Part shown: in pieces, positions 53,304 to 61,195 of the stretch
Numbering within the stretch: position 1 is the stretch's first letter
Layout of the letters: every line of letters starts with the position of its first letter
Assembly (NCBI GenBank): GCA_964528535.1
Contig: CAZGSQ010000005.1
Coordinates: forward strand, 7,646-71,645
From: CAINVV01 sp964528535
Lineage (GTDB): Bacteria > Bacteroidota > Bacteroidia > Bacteroidales > Prolixibacteraceae
Reading direction: 5' to 3'
Length of the DNA: 64,000 nucleotides
Program-made: the position numbers and the translations under genes
The notes under the pieces: model-generated
Databases searched by the model: none
Told to the model about the DNA's origin: nothing
What the model saw: only the letters and a program-made list of their open reading frames with translations

Positions 53304-55220
53304 ATGAATGAGAAAGATATAAAATTACTCTCCGAATTTCCACCGGTATCAACCGCAACCTGGGAGGACCAAATCAACATCGACCTCAAAGGAAAGGATT
53401 ACAACAAGAGCCTGGTTTGGAAGACCAGAGAGGGTTTTGATGTTCGACCTTATTACAGGTCAGAACATATTGAAGGACTTGATTTTCCGGAGAGTAATCC
53501 GGGAGAATTCCCTTTCGTCCGCGGTAAAAGTAAGTCTGGGAACAATTGGCTGGTTCGCCAGGATATTGTTGTCGACAATCCTGAATCGGCCAATCAGAAA
53601 GCATTGGAGATTCTGAACAAGGGTGTTACTTCACTTGGCTTCGTATTTTTGGGTTGTAGTCAGGTCACCGTTGCGGATCTTAAGTTATTACTGGGAGGCA
53701 TACAACTTGACGCAGTTGAAATCAATTTTGTACTATCCTGCAGAAACAAGGAATTTTTTGAGATTTTGCTGGCGTTCCTGATAGAGCTCAAGGCCGATCC
53801 TGCCACACTTCATATCTCCATCAACCACGATCCTATTGGCAGATTTACTTTGCGTGGAAAATTCTGCCACAGCGAATCAGAACTCTTCGGGAAAGTTAAG
53901 ACCATGGTTGAATGGGGTGAAAAATTTAAGCACCTCCATCTGATAGCCGTCAACGGCGTTAATTTCAACAATGCCGGTGCTTCCATCGTTCAGGAGTTGG
54001 CTTTCTCTTTGGCCATGGGCGCTGAATACATGACCAGGCTCACCGATTTGGGGGTAGATGCCGCTCAGGCTGCACAAAAAATCCGGTTCAATTTTGGTGT
54101 AGGTGGCAACTATTTCATGGAGTTGGCCAAACTTAGGGCAGCCCGTCTGTTGTGGGCCAATATTGTTAAAGCTTATCATCCTGTATGTGCCTGTGAAGAA
54201 TCTGACAGCAAAGGTGAATTTTGTGCCTGTGCAACGAAGATGCATGTTCACTGTGAAACATCCGAATGGAATAAAACTGTTTATGATCCATATGTGAACC
54301 TGCTCCGTACCCAAACGGAGGCGATGTCTGCCATCCTGGGCGGTGCCGACTCCCTGACCGTTTTGCCTTTTGATTCAATATATGAGCAACCCACCGCTTT
54401 TTCCGAGCGTCTCGCCCGAAATCAGCAGGCGTTGCTGAAGGAAGAGGTTCATCTCGATAAAATTGCCGATCCTGCCGCCGGATCCTATTACATTGAGACC
54501 CTTACCTCCTCGATCGCCGAGCAAGCCTGGAAGCTGTTTCTGGAGGTTCAGGACCGAGGTGGCTTCATCGCTGCCTTTAGGGATGGATTTGTTCAATCGC
54601 TTGTGAAGGAGATGGCCGGAAAACGGAACATGGCCATAGCCTCGCGCAGGGAAAGTATCTTGGGAGTCAATCAGTTTCCCAATATCAACGAACAACTTGA
54701 ACCTGGCATGGATCCTGCCGTTTTCCAAATTACCGACCAAACAGCTGAAGGGGCCGAGGTGGAAACCCTGAAGTTTTTCAGGGGAGCCGGTCAACTGGAG
54801 GCAATCCGTTATTCCACCGACCTGTTCGCACTAAAAAACGGTCGCCCAAAGGTCTGCATGCTGCCAGTCGGCAACCTGGCGATGCGGAAGGCACGTGCCC
54901 AGTTTTCATGCAATTTTTTCGCTGCCGCCGGGTACGAAGTAATCGATCACAATGGATTTGATTCGGTCGGAGAGGGTCTGCAGTCAGTTTTGGAGGCAAA
55001 GGCAGACATCGTGGTACTGTGCAGTTCGGATGAAGAATACGCAACCCTAGCCCCTGAACTTTTTGGAAGGATTCACGGCAGAATTATCCTGGTAGTAGCC
55101 GGGGAACCTGCATGTACCGAAGCGTTGAAACAGCTGGGAATCCAGAATTTCATCAGCATGAAAACCAATCTGCTCGATGCACTGACTCATTACAACAAAA
55201 TGCTGGGAATAATGTACTGA
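53304..55220 (+). CDS. mutA: Methylmalonyl-CoA mutase small subunit
   Basis: 638 residues from the ATG at 53304; an upstream TTG (53298) is less likely. It is the structural, non-catalytic partner of MutB, which interconverts succinyl-CoA and methylmalonyl-CoA with B12 in propionate metabolism. Landmarks are the N-terminal TATWEDQINIDLKGKDYNKS, the barrel segment FNFGVGGNYFMELAKLRAAR, and DPAAGSYYIETLTSS. The C-terminal part is a B12-binding-like fold without the DxHxxG motif, as expected. A Cys-rich stretch near residues 292-320 (CAC ... CAC ... HVHC, five Cys) is notable. mutB follows 103 bp later. Confidence 0.95.
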   Translation: MNEKDIKLLSEFPPVSTATWEDQINIDLKGKDYNKSLVWKTREGFDVRPYYRSEHIEGLDFPESNPGEFPFVRGKSKSGNNWLVRQDIVVDNPESANQKALEILNKGVTSLGFVFLGCSQVTVADLKLLLGGIQLDAVEINFVLSCRNKEFFEILLAFLIELKADPATLHISINHDPIGRFTLRGKFCHSESELFGKVKTMVEWGEKFKHLHLIAVNGVNFNNAGASIVQELAFSLAMGAEYMTRLTDLGVDAAQAAQKIRFNFGVGGNYFMELAKLRAARLLWANIVKAYHPVCACEESDSKGEFCACATKMHVHCETSEWNKTVYDPYVNLLRTQTEAMSAILGGADSLTVLPFDSIYEQPTAFSERLARNQQALLKEEVHLDKIADPAAGSYYIETLTSSIAEQAWKLFLEVQDRGGFIAAFRDGFVQSLVKEMAGKRNMAIASRRESILGVNQFPNINEQLEPGMDPAVFQITDQTAEGAEVETLKFFRGAGQLEAIRYSTDLFALKNGRPKVCMLPVGNLAMRKARAQFSCNFFAAAGYEVIDHNGFDSVGEGLQSVLEAKADIVVLCSSDEEYATLAPELFGRIHGRIILVVAGEPACTEALKQLGIQNFISMKTNLLDALTHYNKMLGIMY

Positions 55221-55263
55221 TGCGCTAATTTAGTAAGTATGTAATTTCGGTTCCAAAATCGAA

Positions 55264-55286
55264 TCCTTTGACAAGCTCCGGGACCG
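55264..55286. repeat. Degenerate intergenic repeat between mutA and mutB
   Basis: CCTTTGACAAGCTCCGGGAC resembles the widespread CTTCGACAAGCTCAG-type intergenic repeat of Bacteroidota and other bacteria, with a few changes. A TCGGTTC/GAACCGA inverted repeat encloses it. Confidence 0.35.
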
Positions 55287-55323
55287 AACCGATCATCTAA
55301 ATTCTAAAATCGAAAATTAATTT

Positions 55324-57474
55324 ATGACGCCAGACTTCAAAAATATAGAGATCACAGGCTGTATCAACACCAGCCAAAATGTTGCACAAGGCAATAGACC
55401 CGATGCCATTACCACATGGATGACTCCAGAGCTGATACCTGTTAAAGGTGTTTATACCAAATCGGACCTTGAAGGCATTGAACATCTCAACTATGCTGCC
55501 GGCAAAGCACCATTTCTCCGTGGGCCATACGCCACCATGTATGTGATGCAACCCTGGACCATCCGTCAATATGCAGGTTTCTCGACTGCCGAAGAATCAA
55601 ATGCCTTTTACCGTAGAAATCTGGCTGCAGGCCAGAAAGGATTGTCAGTAGCATTCGACCTTGCGACCCACCGGGGCTATGATTCCGATCATCCCAGGGT
55701 AACCGGCGATGTTGGAAAGGCTGGGGTTGCGATAGATTCGATCCTGGACATGAAGATTCTGTTCGACCAAATTCCGCTCAACAAAATGTCTGTTTCCATG
55801 ACCATGAACGGAGCCGTTTTGCCCATCATGGCCTTCTACATTGTTACCGCCTTGGAGCAGGGAGCAAAATTGGAAGAACTTGCCGGAACGATTCAGAATG
55901 ACATTCTCAAAGAATTCATGGTAAGAAATACCTACATCTATCCTCCCGAATTCTCAATGAAGATCATTGCAGATATTTTTGAATTCACTTCGAGGAAGAT
56001 GCCGAAATTTAACTCCATCTCCATCTCCGGTTACCACATGCAGGAGGCAGGTGCTACCGCTGATATTGAGATGGCTTATACCCTGGCAGATGGATTGGAT
56101 TACATCCGTACTGGCATCAAAGCCGGATTGGATATTGATGCCTTTGCACCTCGTCTCTCTTTTTTCTGGGCCGTTGGCATGAACCATTTTATGGAGATCG
56201 CCAAGATGCGGGCTGCACGGATGATCTGGGCCAAGATGGTCAAACAGTTCAATCCGAAGAGTGCCAAATCCATGGCCCTGCGAACCCATTCCCAAACCTC
56301 CGGTTGGTCGCTCACAGAACAGGATCCATACAACAATGTTGGTCGAACCTGCATCGAGGCACTGGCCGCGGCACTGGGACATACACAATCGCTTCATACC
56401 AATGCATTGGATGAAGCCATTGCCTTGCCCACCGACTTCTCCGCCAGGATTGCCCGCAACACACAGATTTACCTGCAACAGGAGACCGAAATCTGTCGCT
56501 CTCTCGATCCATGGGCCGGTTCCTATTATGTTGAGAGCCTGACCAATGAAATTTTGAAGAAAGCATGGGCACTCATTGAGGAGGTGGAGGAGTTGGGCGG
56601 AATGTCGAAAGCCATCGAGACCGGTGTACCAAAGATGCGCATCGAAGAGGCCGCAGCAAGGACACAGGGCCGCATCGACTCGGCTTCACAGGCCATCATC
56701 GGTGTCAACAAATACCGTCTGGAAAAGGAAGATCCGATTGATATTCTGGAGATCGACAACAGTGTCGTTCGTCTTTCTCAAATTGAAAGACTAAACTTGC
56801 TGCGTGCAAACCGCAACGAAGCTGAAGTTCTCGCTTCGCTGGAGGCCATCACAGCATCTGTCAGTTCAGGCAAAGGTAATCTGCTGGAACTGGCCATCGA
56901 TGCGGCACAGAAGCGTGCCACCCTGGGCGAAATTTCATTTGCCTGTGAGAAAATAGCAGGAAGATACAAAGCAACCATCAGAACCATATCCGGCGTGTAT
57001 TCATCAGAAGCTAAAAATGACGGAGACTTCACAAGTGCGAAGGAACTCGTCCGCAAATTCGCAGAGAAAGAGGGTCGCCAACCCCGTATCATGGTGGCAA
57101 AGATGGGCCAGGACGGCCACGATCGCGGTGCCAAAGTGGTCGCTACAGGTTATGCAGACCTCGGATTCGATGTCGACATGGGTCCGCTGTTCCAGACACC
57201 GGAAGAGGCGGCCAAACAAGCCGTCGAAAACGACGTGCATGTACTCGGCATCTCTTCTCTGGCTGCCGGGCACAAAACACTGATTCCGGCAGTTATCGAT
57301 GAGATGAAGAGACTCGGGCGCGAAGACATCATGGTAATTGCGGGCGGCGTAATTCCTTCGCAGGATTATCAGTTCCTATACGATGCAGGGGTCGTGGCGA
57401 TCTTTGGTCCAGGAACATCTGTTGCCGCTGCCGGCAAGAAAATTATGGAAATATTGATTGCGGCACAGGAATAG
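55324..57474 (+). CDS. mutB: Methylmalonyl-CoA mutase large (catalytic) subunit
   Basis: 716 residues, usual length. N-terminal substrate barrel: TMYVMQPWTIRQYAGFSTAE, GLSVAFDLATHRGYDSDHPR, SVSMTMNGAVLPIMAFYI, RTHSQTSGWSLTEQDPYNN. C-terminal B12 domain (about 585-716): MGQDGHDRGAKVVATGYADL with the DxHxxG His ligand of cobalamin, then the GS/GG motif region VIAGGVIPSQDYQFL. It forms the heterodimer with MutA. The meaB-type chaperone GTPase and the epimerase are not in the window. No terminator is obvious before the convergent gene at 57556. Confidence 0.97.
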   Translation: MTPDFKNIEITGCINTSQNVAQGNRPDAITTWMTPELIPVKGVYTKSDLEGIEHLNYAAGKAPFLRGPYATMYVMQPWTIRQYAGFSTAEESNAFYRRNLAAGQKGLSVAFDLATHRGYDSDHPRVTGDVGKAGVAIDSILDMKILFDQIPLNKMSVSMTMNGAVLPIMAFYIVTALEQGAKLEELAGTIQNDILKEFMVRNTYIYPPEFSMKIIADIFEFTSRKMPKFNSISISGYHMQEAGATADIEMAYTLADGLDYIRTGIKAGLDIDAFAPRLSFFWAVGMNHFMEIAKMRAARMIWAKMVKQFNPKSAKSMALRTHSQTSGWSLTEQDPYNNVGRTCIEALAAALGHTQSLHTNALDEAIALPTDFSARIARNTQIYLQQETEICRSLDPWAGSYYVESLTNEILKKAWALIEEVEELGGMSKAIETGVPKMRIEEAAARTQGRIDSASQAIIGVNKYRLEKEDPIDILEIDNSVVRLSQIERLNLLRANRNEAEVLASLEAITASVSSGKGNLLELAIDAAQKRATLGEISFACEKIAGRYKATIRTISGVYSSEAKNDGDFTSAKELVRKFAEKEGRQPRIMVAKMGQDGHDRGAKVVATGYADLGFDVDMGPLFQTPEEAAKQAVENDVHVLGISSLAAGHKTLIPAVIDEMKRLGREDIMVIAGGVIPSQDYQFLYDAGVVAIFGPGTSVAAAGKKIMEILIAAQE

Positions 57475-57555
57475 TAGGAATTTGAGGACGCAATTTGCGA
57501 CCACCGATTATCAAGTTCCACTTAGGAAAGTTCAAACTTAATATCTTCAACGTGC

Positions 57556-59475
57556 CTACCAAATTTTCACCACCCTTTTGTCAATTGTCACATTGACGAA
57601 AGGTCCGGCAAGATTGTTCTCTTCTGAACGTTTGTTGCCAAAATAGTCCTGGTTTAGCGTCAAAAAACTGCCATCCGGATTGTCGAACAAAGCTTTTGGG
57701 ATTTTTGCCTTTCCCAATGTTGTGGTATTTATTATTTGCCTCTTCTGGTTGAGCATAGCTGGTGAAAATGCAAAATGCAAATAGACATTCGCTCCCTCTT
57801 CTACCAGTTTTATCCCTGGGTTATAGGTTGAATCATTCGAGAAAACGGTCTCTTTCAAGAAAGGTACCGCACCATTGCAGTAGTCATTCCCATTGATCCA
57901 AACCGGAAGTTTTGCACTGTTATAAATTTCAGTTCCAAACTTAAATCTGTCGTTTTTGAACTTATTGTCACCCGGGCCGATGAAGATATTGTTGTACAGG
58001 CGGTCATCACCCGAAAGGATGGTTGTCAATGCGGCAATATCGGTGGAGTGGGGCAGGAAATAAGGGGTAAACCGATTTGGCTCCGGCCACATGTAAAATG
58101 CTCCGGCAATCAGATTGTGAAGATAGGCTCCCCCTTCCGACTGGGTTCGGATGGCCATGGGAGATAGGAAAATATTGTTGTCAACCACAAACGGTCCGTG
58201 GTTGACTTCCAGAAATAGATCTTCCAAACTATTGTTGTAAAACAGATTGCTGGATACGCGGGTGCCCTGGGTCATCCAGTCGAGCCACAGACCTCTGGCA
58301 CAATTATGGATCCTGTTTTTGCCAATGTAGGTGTCAACTGCCGCATGGAACTTTATTCCTCCGATTTCTGCCCCGCTAAACTGCCTCTTGGTCCAGATGT
58401 TGTAAATGTGGTTGTTTTCGATGGTGCTGAAAGCGGCTCCCATGCTGCCGCAAATTCCGGTTTGCTCGCAATTGAAGATAATATTGTTCCGAACGATATG
58501 CGAACCAATATTTTCCTTGTTCCAACCTTTGCGCAGCACGTTAAACAGAACCTCGATGTAATGAATATTTCCATCCCTGTTCACATTTTCCTTGTCGAGT
58601 GTCCAGACATTGTGCCCGGACCCGCGTTCTTTCCCCAGGGTGATCCCATTGCATTTGGAATCGCTGATCACATTGTTTTCGATGATCCATCCTTTGTTCC
58701 AGTGGGTGGAGATCATGCCTACCTGTTCGGCAGTAGGTGCTGCCCATTGCGTAGCTGCCTGACTGAAGTTAAAACCTCTGATGGTGATGTAGTTGATACC
58801 CGGTTTGTCGGGATAAAAGATGGTTCGACGGGTGCTGATTTCGGTCAGTTCCCTGTTCGGATTCTGTTTGTGAAAATTGGCCCAGATGGTCGTGTTTTCA
58901 ATATTGCTTTCGCAGTACCAAGTGTAAATTGAGCCGATGGAATCCTGCGCATTGGCAACAACGACAGGGTTGTACACCTTTTCCAGGATCTCTTTCTCGT
59001 AAAACGATTTGCCATTCAGAAACAGTTCACCGGTATGATGGATCCGACCTTGCCGGTTGAACCAATCTCCGCTGATAGAATCCTGGTAAGGGTTGTAATC
59101 ACCGAAGAAGGAGTTGGGCAGGACCACCTTCCAGACACCCTCTTTCTCTCTCTGCCAACCGGATACTATTTCAGAGCCTTTGATCTCAACTTTTTCTCCT
59201 AAGGCCGCACGGTAAAGGATTCTTTTGGCATCACTTTCACCACCATGCAGGGGGTTGATCCATTCCCTGTACACTCCCGAATGAACAGTAATGGTGTCAC
59301 CTGCAAGGGCACTTTTGGCCGCCATTGAAATCGTGAGGAAGGGCTTTTGAGCTGATCCATCGCTGGCATCTAGGCCGGTTTTGGAAACGTGAAATTCTTT
59401 TGCAGATGTGAAAGTGCTGACAAGCAGCAAGGCAATTGGAAGACAAAACTTAATTTTTCTCATGAAAGTTTGCAT
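57556..59475 (-). CDS. Secreted right-handed parallel beta-helix protein (possible GH141-type glycosidase)
   Basis: 639 residues on the minus strand. A second ATG at 59463 would give a more compact signal peptide (MRKIKFCLPIALLLVSTFTS). The mature part begins with a DUF1565-like first coil (VSKTGLDASDGSAQKPFLTI ... GDTITVHSGVYREWI). It continues as a parallel beta-helix with repeated N-x-I/F ladder residues (GWIIENNVISDSKCNG, GSHIVRNNIIFNCEQTG, FSTIENNHIYNIW, VSSNLFYNN). A tail domain ends the protein. This architecture fits polysaccharide lyases and GH141 (alpha-fucosidase/xylanase); a GH95 fucosidase lies nearby. Catalytic residues could not be assigned. Confidence 0.75.
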   Translation of the reverse strand: MQTFMRKIKFCLPIALLLVSTFTSAKEFHVSKTGLDASDGSAQKPFLTISMAAKSALAGDTITVHSGVYREWINPLHGGESDAKRILYRAALGEKVEIKGSEIVSGWQREKEGVWKVVLPNSFFGDYNPYQDSISGDWFNRQGRIHHTGELFLNGKSFYEKEILEKVYNPVVVANAQDSIGSIYTWYCESNIENTTIWANFHKQNPNRELTEISTRRTIFYPDKPGINYITIRGFNFSQAATQWAAPTAEQVGMISTHWNKGWIIENNVISDSKCNGITLGKERGSGHNVWTLDKENVNRDGNIHYIEVLFNVLRKGWNKENIGSHIVRNNIIFNCEQTGICGSMGAAFSTIENNHIYNIWTKRQFSGAEIGGIKFHAAVDTYIGKNRIHNCARGLWLDWMTQGTRVSSNLFYNNSLEDLFLEVNHGPFVVDNNIFLSPMAIRTQSEGGAYLHNLIAGAFYMWPEPNRFTPYFLPHSTDIAALTTILSGDDRLYNNIFIGPGDNKFKNDRFKFGTEIYNSAKLPVWINGNDYCNGAVPFLKETVFSNDSTYNPGIKLVEEGANVYLHFAFSPAMLNQKRQIINTTTLGKAKIPKALFDNPDGSFLTLNQDYFGNKRSEENNLAGPFVNVTIDKRVVKIW

Positions 59476-59604
59476 AAAACAGATTTTCTGTTGGAAACCA
59501 GCTGGTGATTGTAAGGACCTGGTCGTTTCTATGCCGTAAATTTAGGATAAATTAATATCTGTGTACTGATTTACAGTACATTTGTGAAATAAAATGCAAA
59601 TCTT

Positions 59605-59718
59605 ATGGTTGAGCTATCGCTAAATAAATTCAGCGCAAATGTCAAAGAGTTGGTAGCTAAAGTGGTTGAAGATCATCTGGCAATCAAGTCAATCAACCTA
59701 TTGCATAACTTTTCCTAA
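59605..59718 (+). CDS. Possible small protein of 37 residues
   Basis: ATG at 59605 opens MVELSLNKFSANVKELVAKV and 17 more residues to TAA at 59716-59718, in the 272-bp gap before mpl. The composition (regular hydrophobic spacing, few rare codons) is protein-like, suggesting an amphipathic helix. There is no recognised family. The stop codon overlaps a TAACTTCG sequence that could be the -7 element of mpl. It may be chance. Confidence 0.3.
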   Translation: MVELSLNKFSANVKELVAKVVEDHLAIKSINLLHNFS

Positions 59719-59747
59719 CTTCGCGTTTTATTTATTAAAGTTCAAAG

Positions 59748-61142
59748 ATGAGAATCCATTTTATTGCCGTCGGTGGAGCTGCCATGCACAATCTGGCCAT
59801 TGCCCTGTACCGCAAAGGGTATCAGGTTACTGGGTCGGACGATGAAATTTTTGAACCTTCCCTCAGCCGACTGAAAAACCATGGCCTGCTTCCTTCCGCA
59901 TTTGGATGGTTTCCTGATTCCATCTCAACTGAAATAGATGCGGTAATTCTTGGGATGCATGCCCGAATTGATAATCCGGAATTAATTAAAGCACAGGTTC
60001 TTGGCATTAAAATCTACTCTTATCCTGAATTTCTATATGAACAGACCAGAGAGAAATTGAGGGTAGTGATCGGTGGAAGTCATGGAAAGACGACGGTTAC
60101 CTCCATGATCATGCATGTTCTTAAATACCATCAAATTGAATTCGACTACATGGTTGGAGCCCAGGTAGAGGGTTTCGATACGATGGTATGTTTGAGCGAA
60201 ACTGCCAGACTTGCCATCTTTGAGGGTGATGAATACCTTACCTCTCCCATAGATCCCCGCCCTAAATTTCATTTGTACAGACCACAAATTGCAGTTCTTA
60301 CAGGAATTGCCTGGGACCACATCAATGTTTTTCCAACGTTTGAAAATTACGTAATGCAATTTGAAAAATTCGTAGAATCAATGGTGGCTCCTGCCTCCTT
60401 GATCTATTTTGACGGAGATCCGGTGCTGCGGCAAATAGCCGAGAGGAAACAGGATGGAGTAAACTTTATCCCCTACCGTGAAAGCCCTTCGCGCATAGAT
60501 TTGAATGAGACCTGGTTGATCACTCCGCAAGGCGATGTAAAGCTTGAGATCTTTGGAAAGCACAACCTTCAAAATATCAGTGCAGCCAGGGAGGTTTGTC
60601 TGCAAATTGGGCTGACTTCCAGTCAGTTTTATGAAGCAATCGGACGATTCACTGGAGCCGCACGACGGTTGGAAATTCTTGCAAGTCAAAATGGAACCAC
60701 CATCTACCGCGATTTTGCCCATTCTCCATCTAAACTCCTGGCTACTGTCGAAGCTGTCGCCACGCAATTCCCCGACCGAAGTCTGGTTGCCTGTATGGAA
60801 TTGCATACCTTCAGCAGTCTGAAGAAGGATTTTCTGCCTCAGTACCATAACAGTATGGCTGCAGCTGATCTGGCCATCGTCTATTATGATCCCCAAACAC
60901 TGGTCCACAAAAGGCTGGATCCTATTACCCCTGAGCTGGTTGCATCGGGTTTCGGCAGGAAAGATTTATTGGTTTTCACAGATTCTGATTTGCTTTTTGA
61001 CCATCTGAAAAACATCTCCTGGGATAATAGAAATTTACTTTTCATGAGTTCCGGAAATTTCTCGGGAAAAGACCTGCCGGGATTTGCCCTGGGAACAATC
61101 CTGTTGAAAAATCACAATTGGGATTCCAAAGAGGACGAATGA
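59748..61142 (+). CDS. mpl: UDP-N-acetylmuramate:L-alanyl-gamma-D-glutamyl-meso-diaminopimelate ligase
   Basis: 464 residues. It reattaches recovered murein tripeptide to UDP-MurNAc in peptidoglycan recycling. Mur-ligase landmarks: MRIHFIAVGGAAMHNLAIAL (N-terminal nucleotide-binding loop), GGSHGKTTVTSMI (ATP P-loop), FEGDEYLTS, LTGIAWDHINVFP and GAARRLEILASQNGTTIYRD with FAHSP. The GAxMHNLA start and the FEGDEY motif fit Mpl rather than MurC. A DNA gap of 53 bp, with heptad repeats, separates it from GH95. Confidence 0.9.
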   Translation: MRIHFIAVGGAAMHNLAIALYRKGYQVTGSDDEIFEPSLSRLKNHGLLPSAFGWFPDSISTEIDAVILGMHARIDNPELIKAQVLGIKIYSYPEFLYEQTREKLRVVIGGSHGKTTVTSMIMHVLKYHQIEFDYMVGAQVEGFDTMVCLSETARLAIFEGDEYLTSPIDPRPKFHLYRPQIAVLTGIAWDHINVFPTFENYVMQFEKFVESMVAPASLIYFDGDPVLRQIAERKQDGVNFIPYRESPSRIDLNETWLITPQGDVKLEIFGKHNLQNISAAREVCLQIGLTSSQFYEAIGRFTGAARRLEILASQNGTTIYRDFAHSPSKLLATVEAVATQFPDRSLVACMELHTFSSLKKDFLPQYHNSMAAADLAIVYYDPQTLVHKRLDPITPELVASGFGRKDLLVFTDSDLLFDHLKNISWDNRNLLFMSSGNFSGKDLPGFALGTILLKNHNWDSKEDE

Positions 61143-61156
61143 GTTTCCTGTTTGAC

Positions 61157-61184
61157 CTTTCACTTCTCACTTTTCACTCTTCAT
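61157..61184 (-). repeat. Heptad repeat of the GAAAAGT family on the minus strand (4 units)
   Basis: Plus-strand units are CTTTCAC, TTCTCAC, TTTTCAC, TCTTCAT, the reverse complement of GTGAAAA-type units seen at 25715 and 44471. They lie between mpl and the GH95 start codon. The open frame through them is not part of the protein. Confidence 0.6.
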
Positions 61185-61195
61185 TTATTAATCTT

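Noticed and set aside
61118..61195. 26-codon extension of GH95
   Set aside because: It overlaps the end of mpl and translates heptad repeats. The ATG at 61196 gives the signal peptide.
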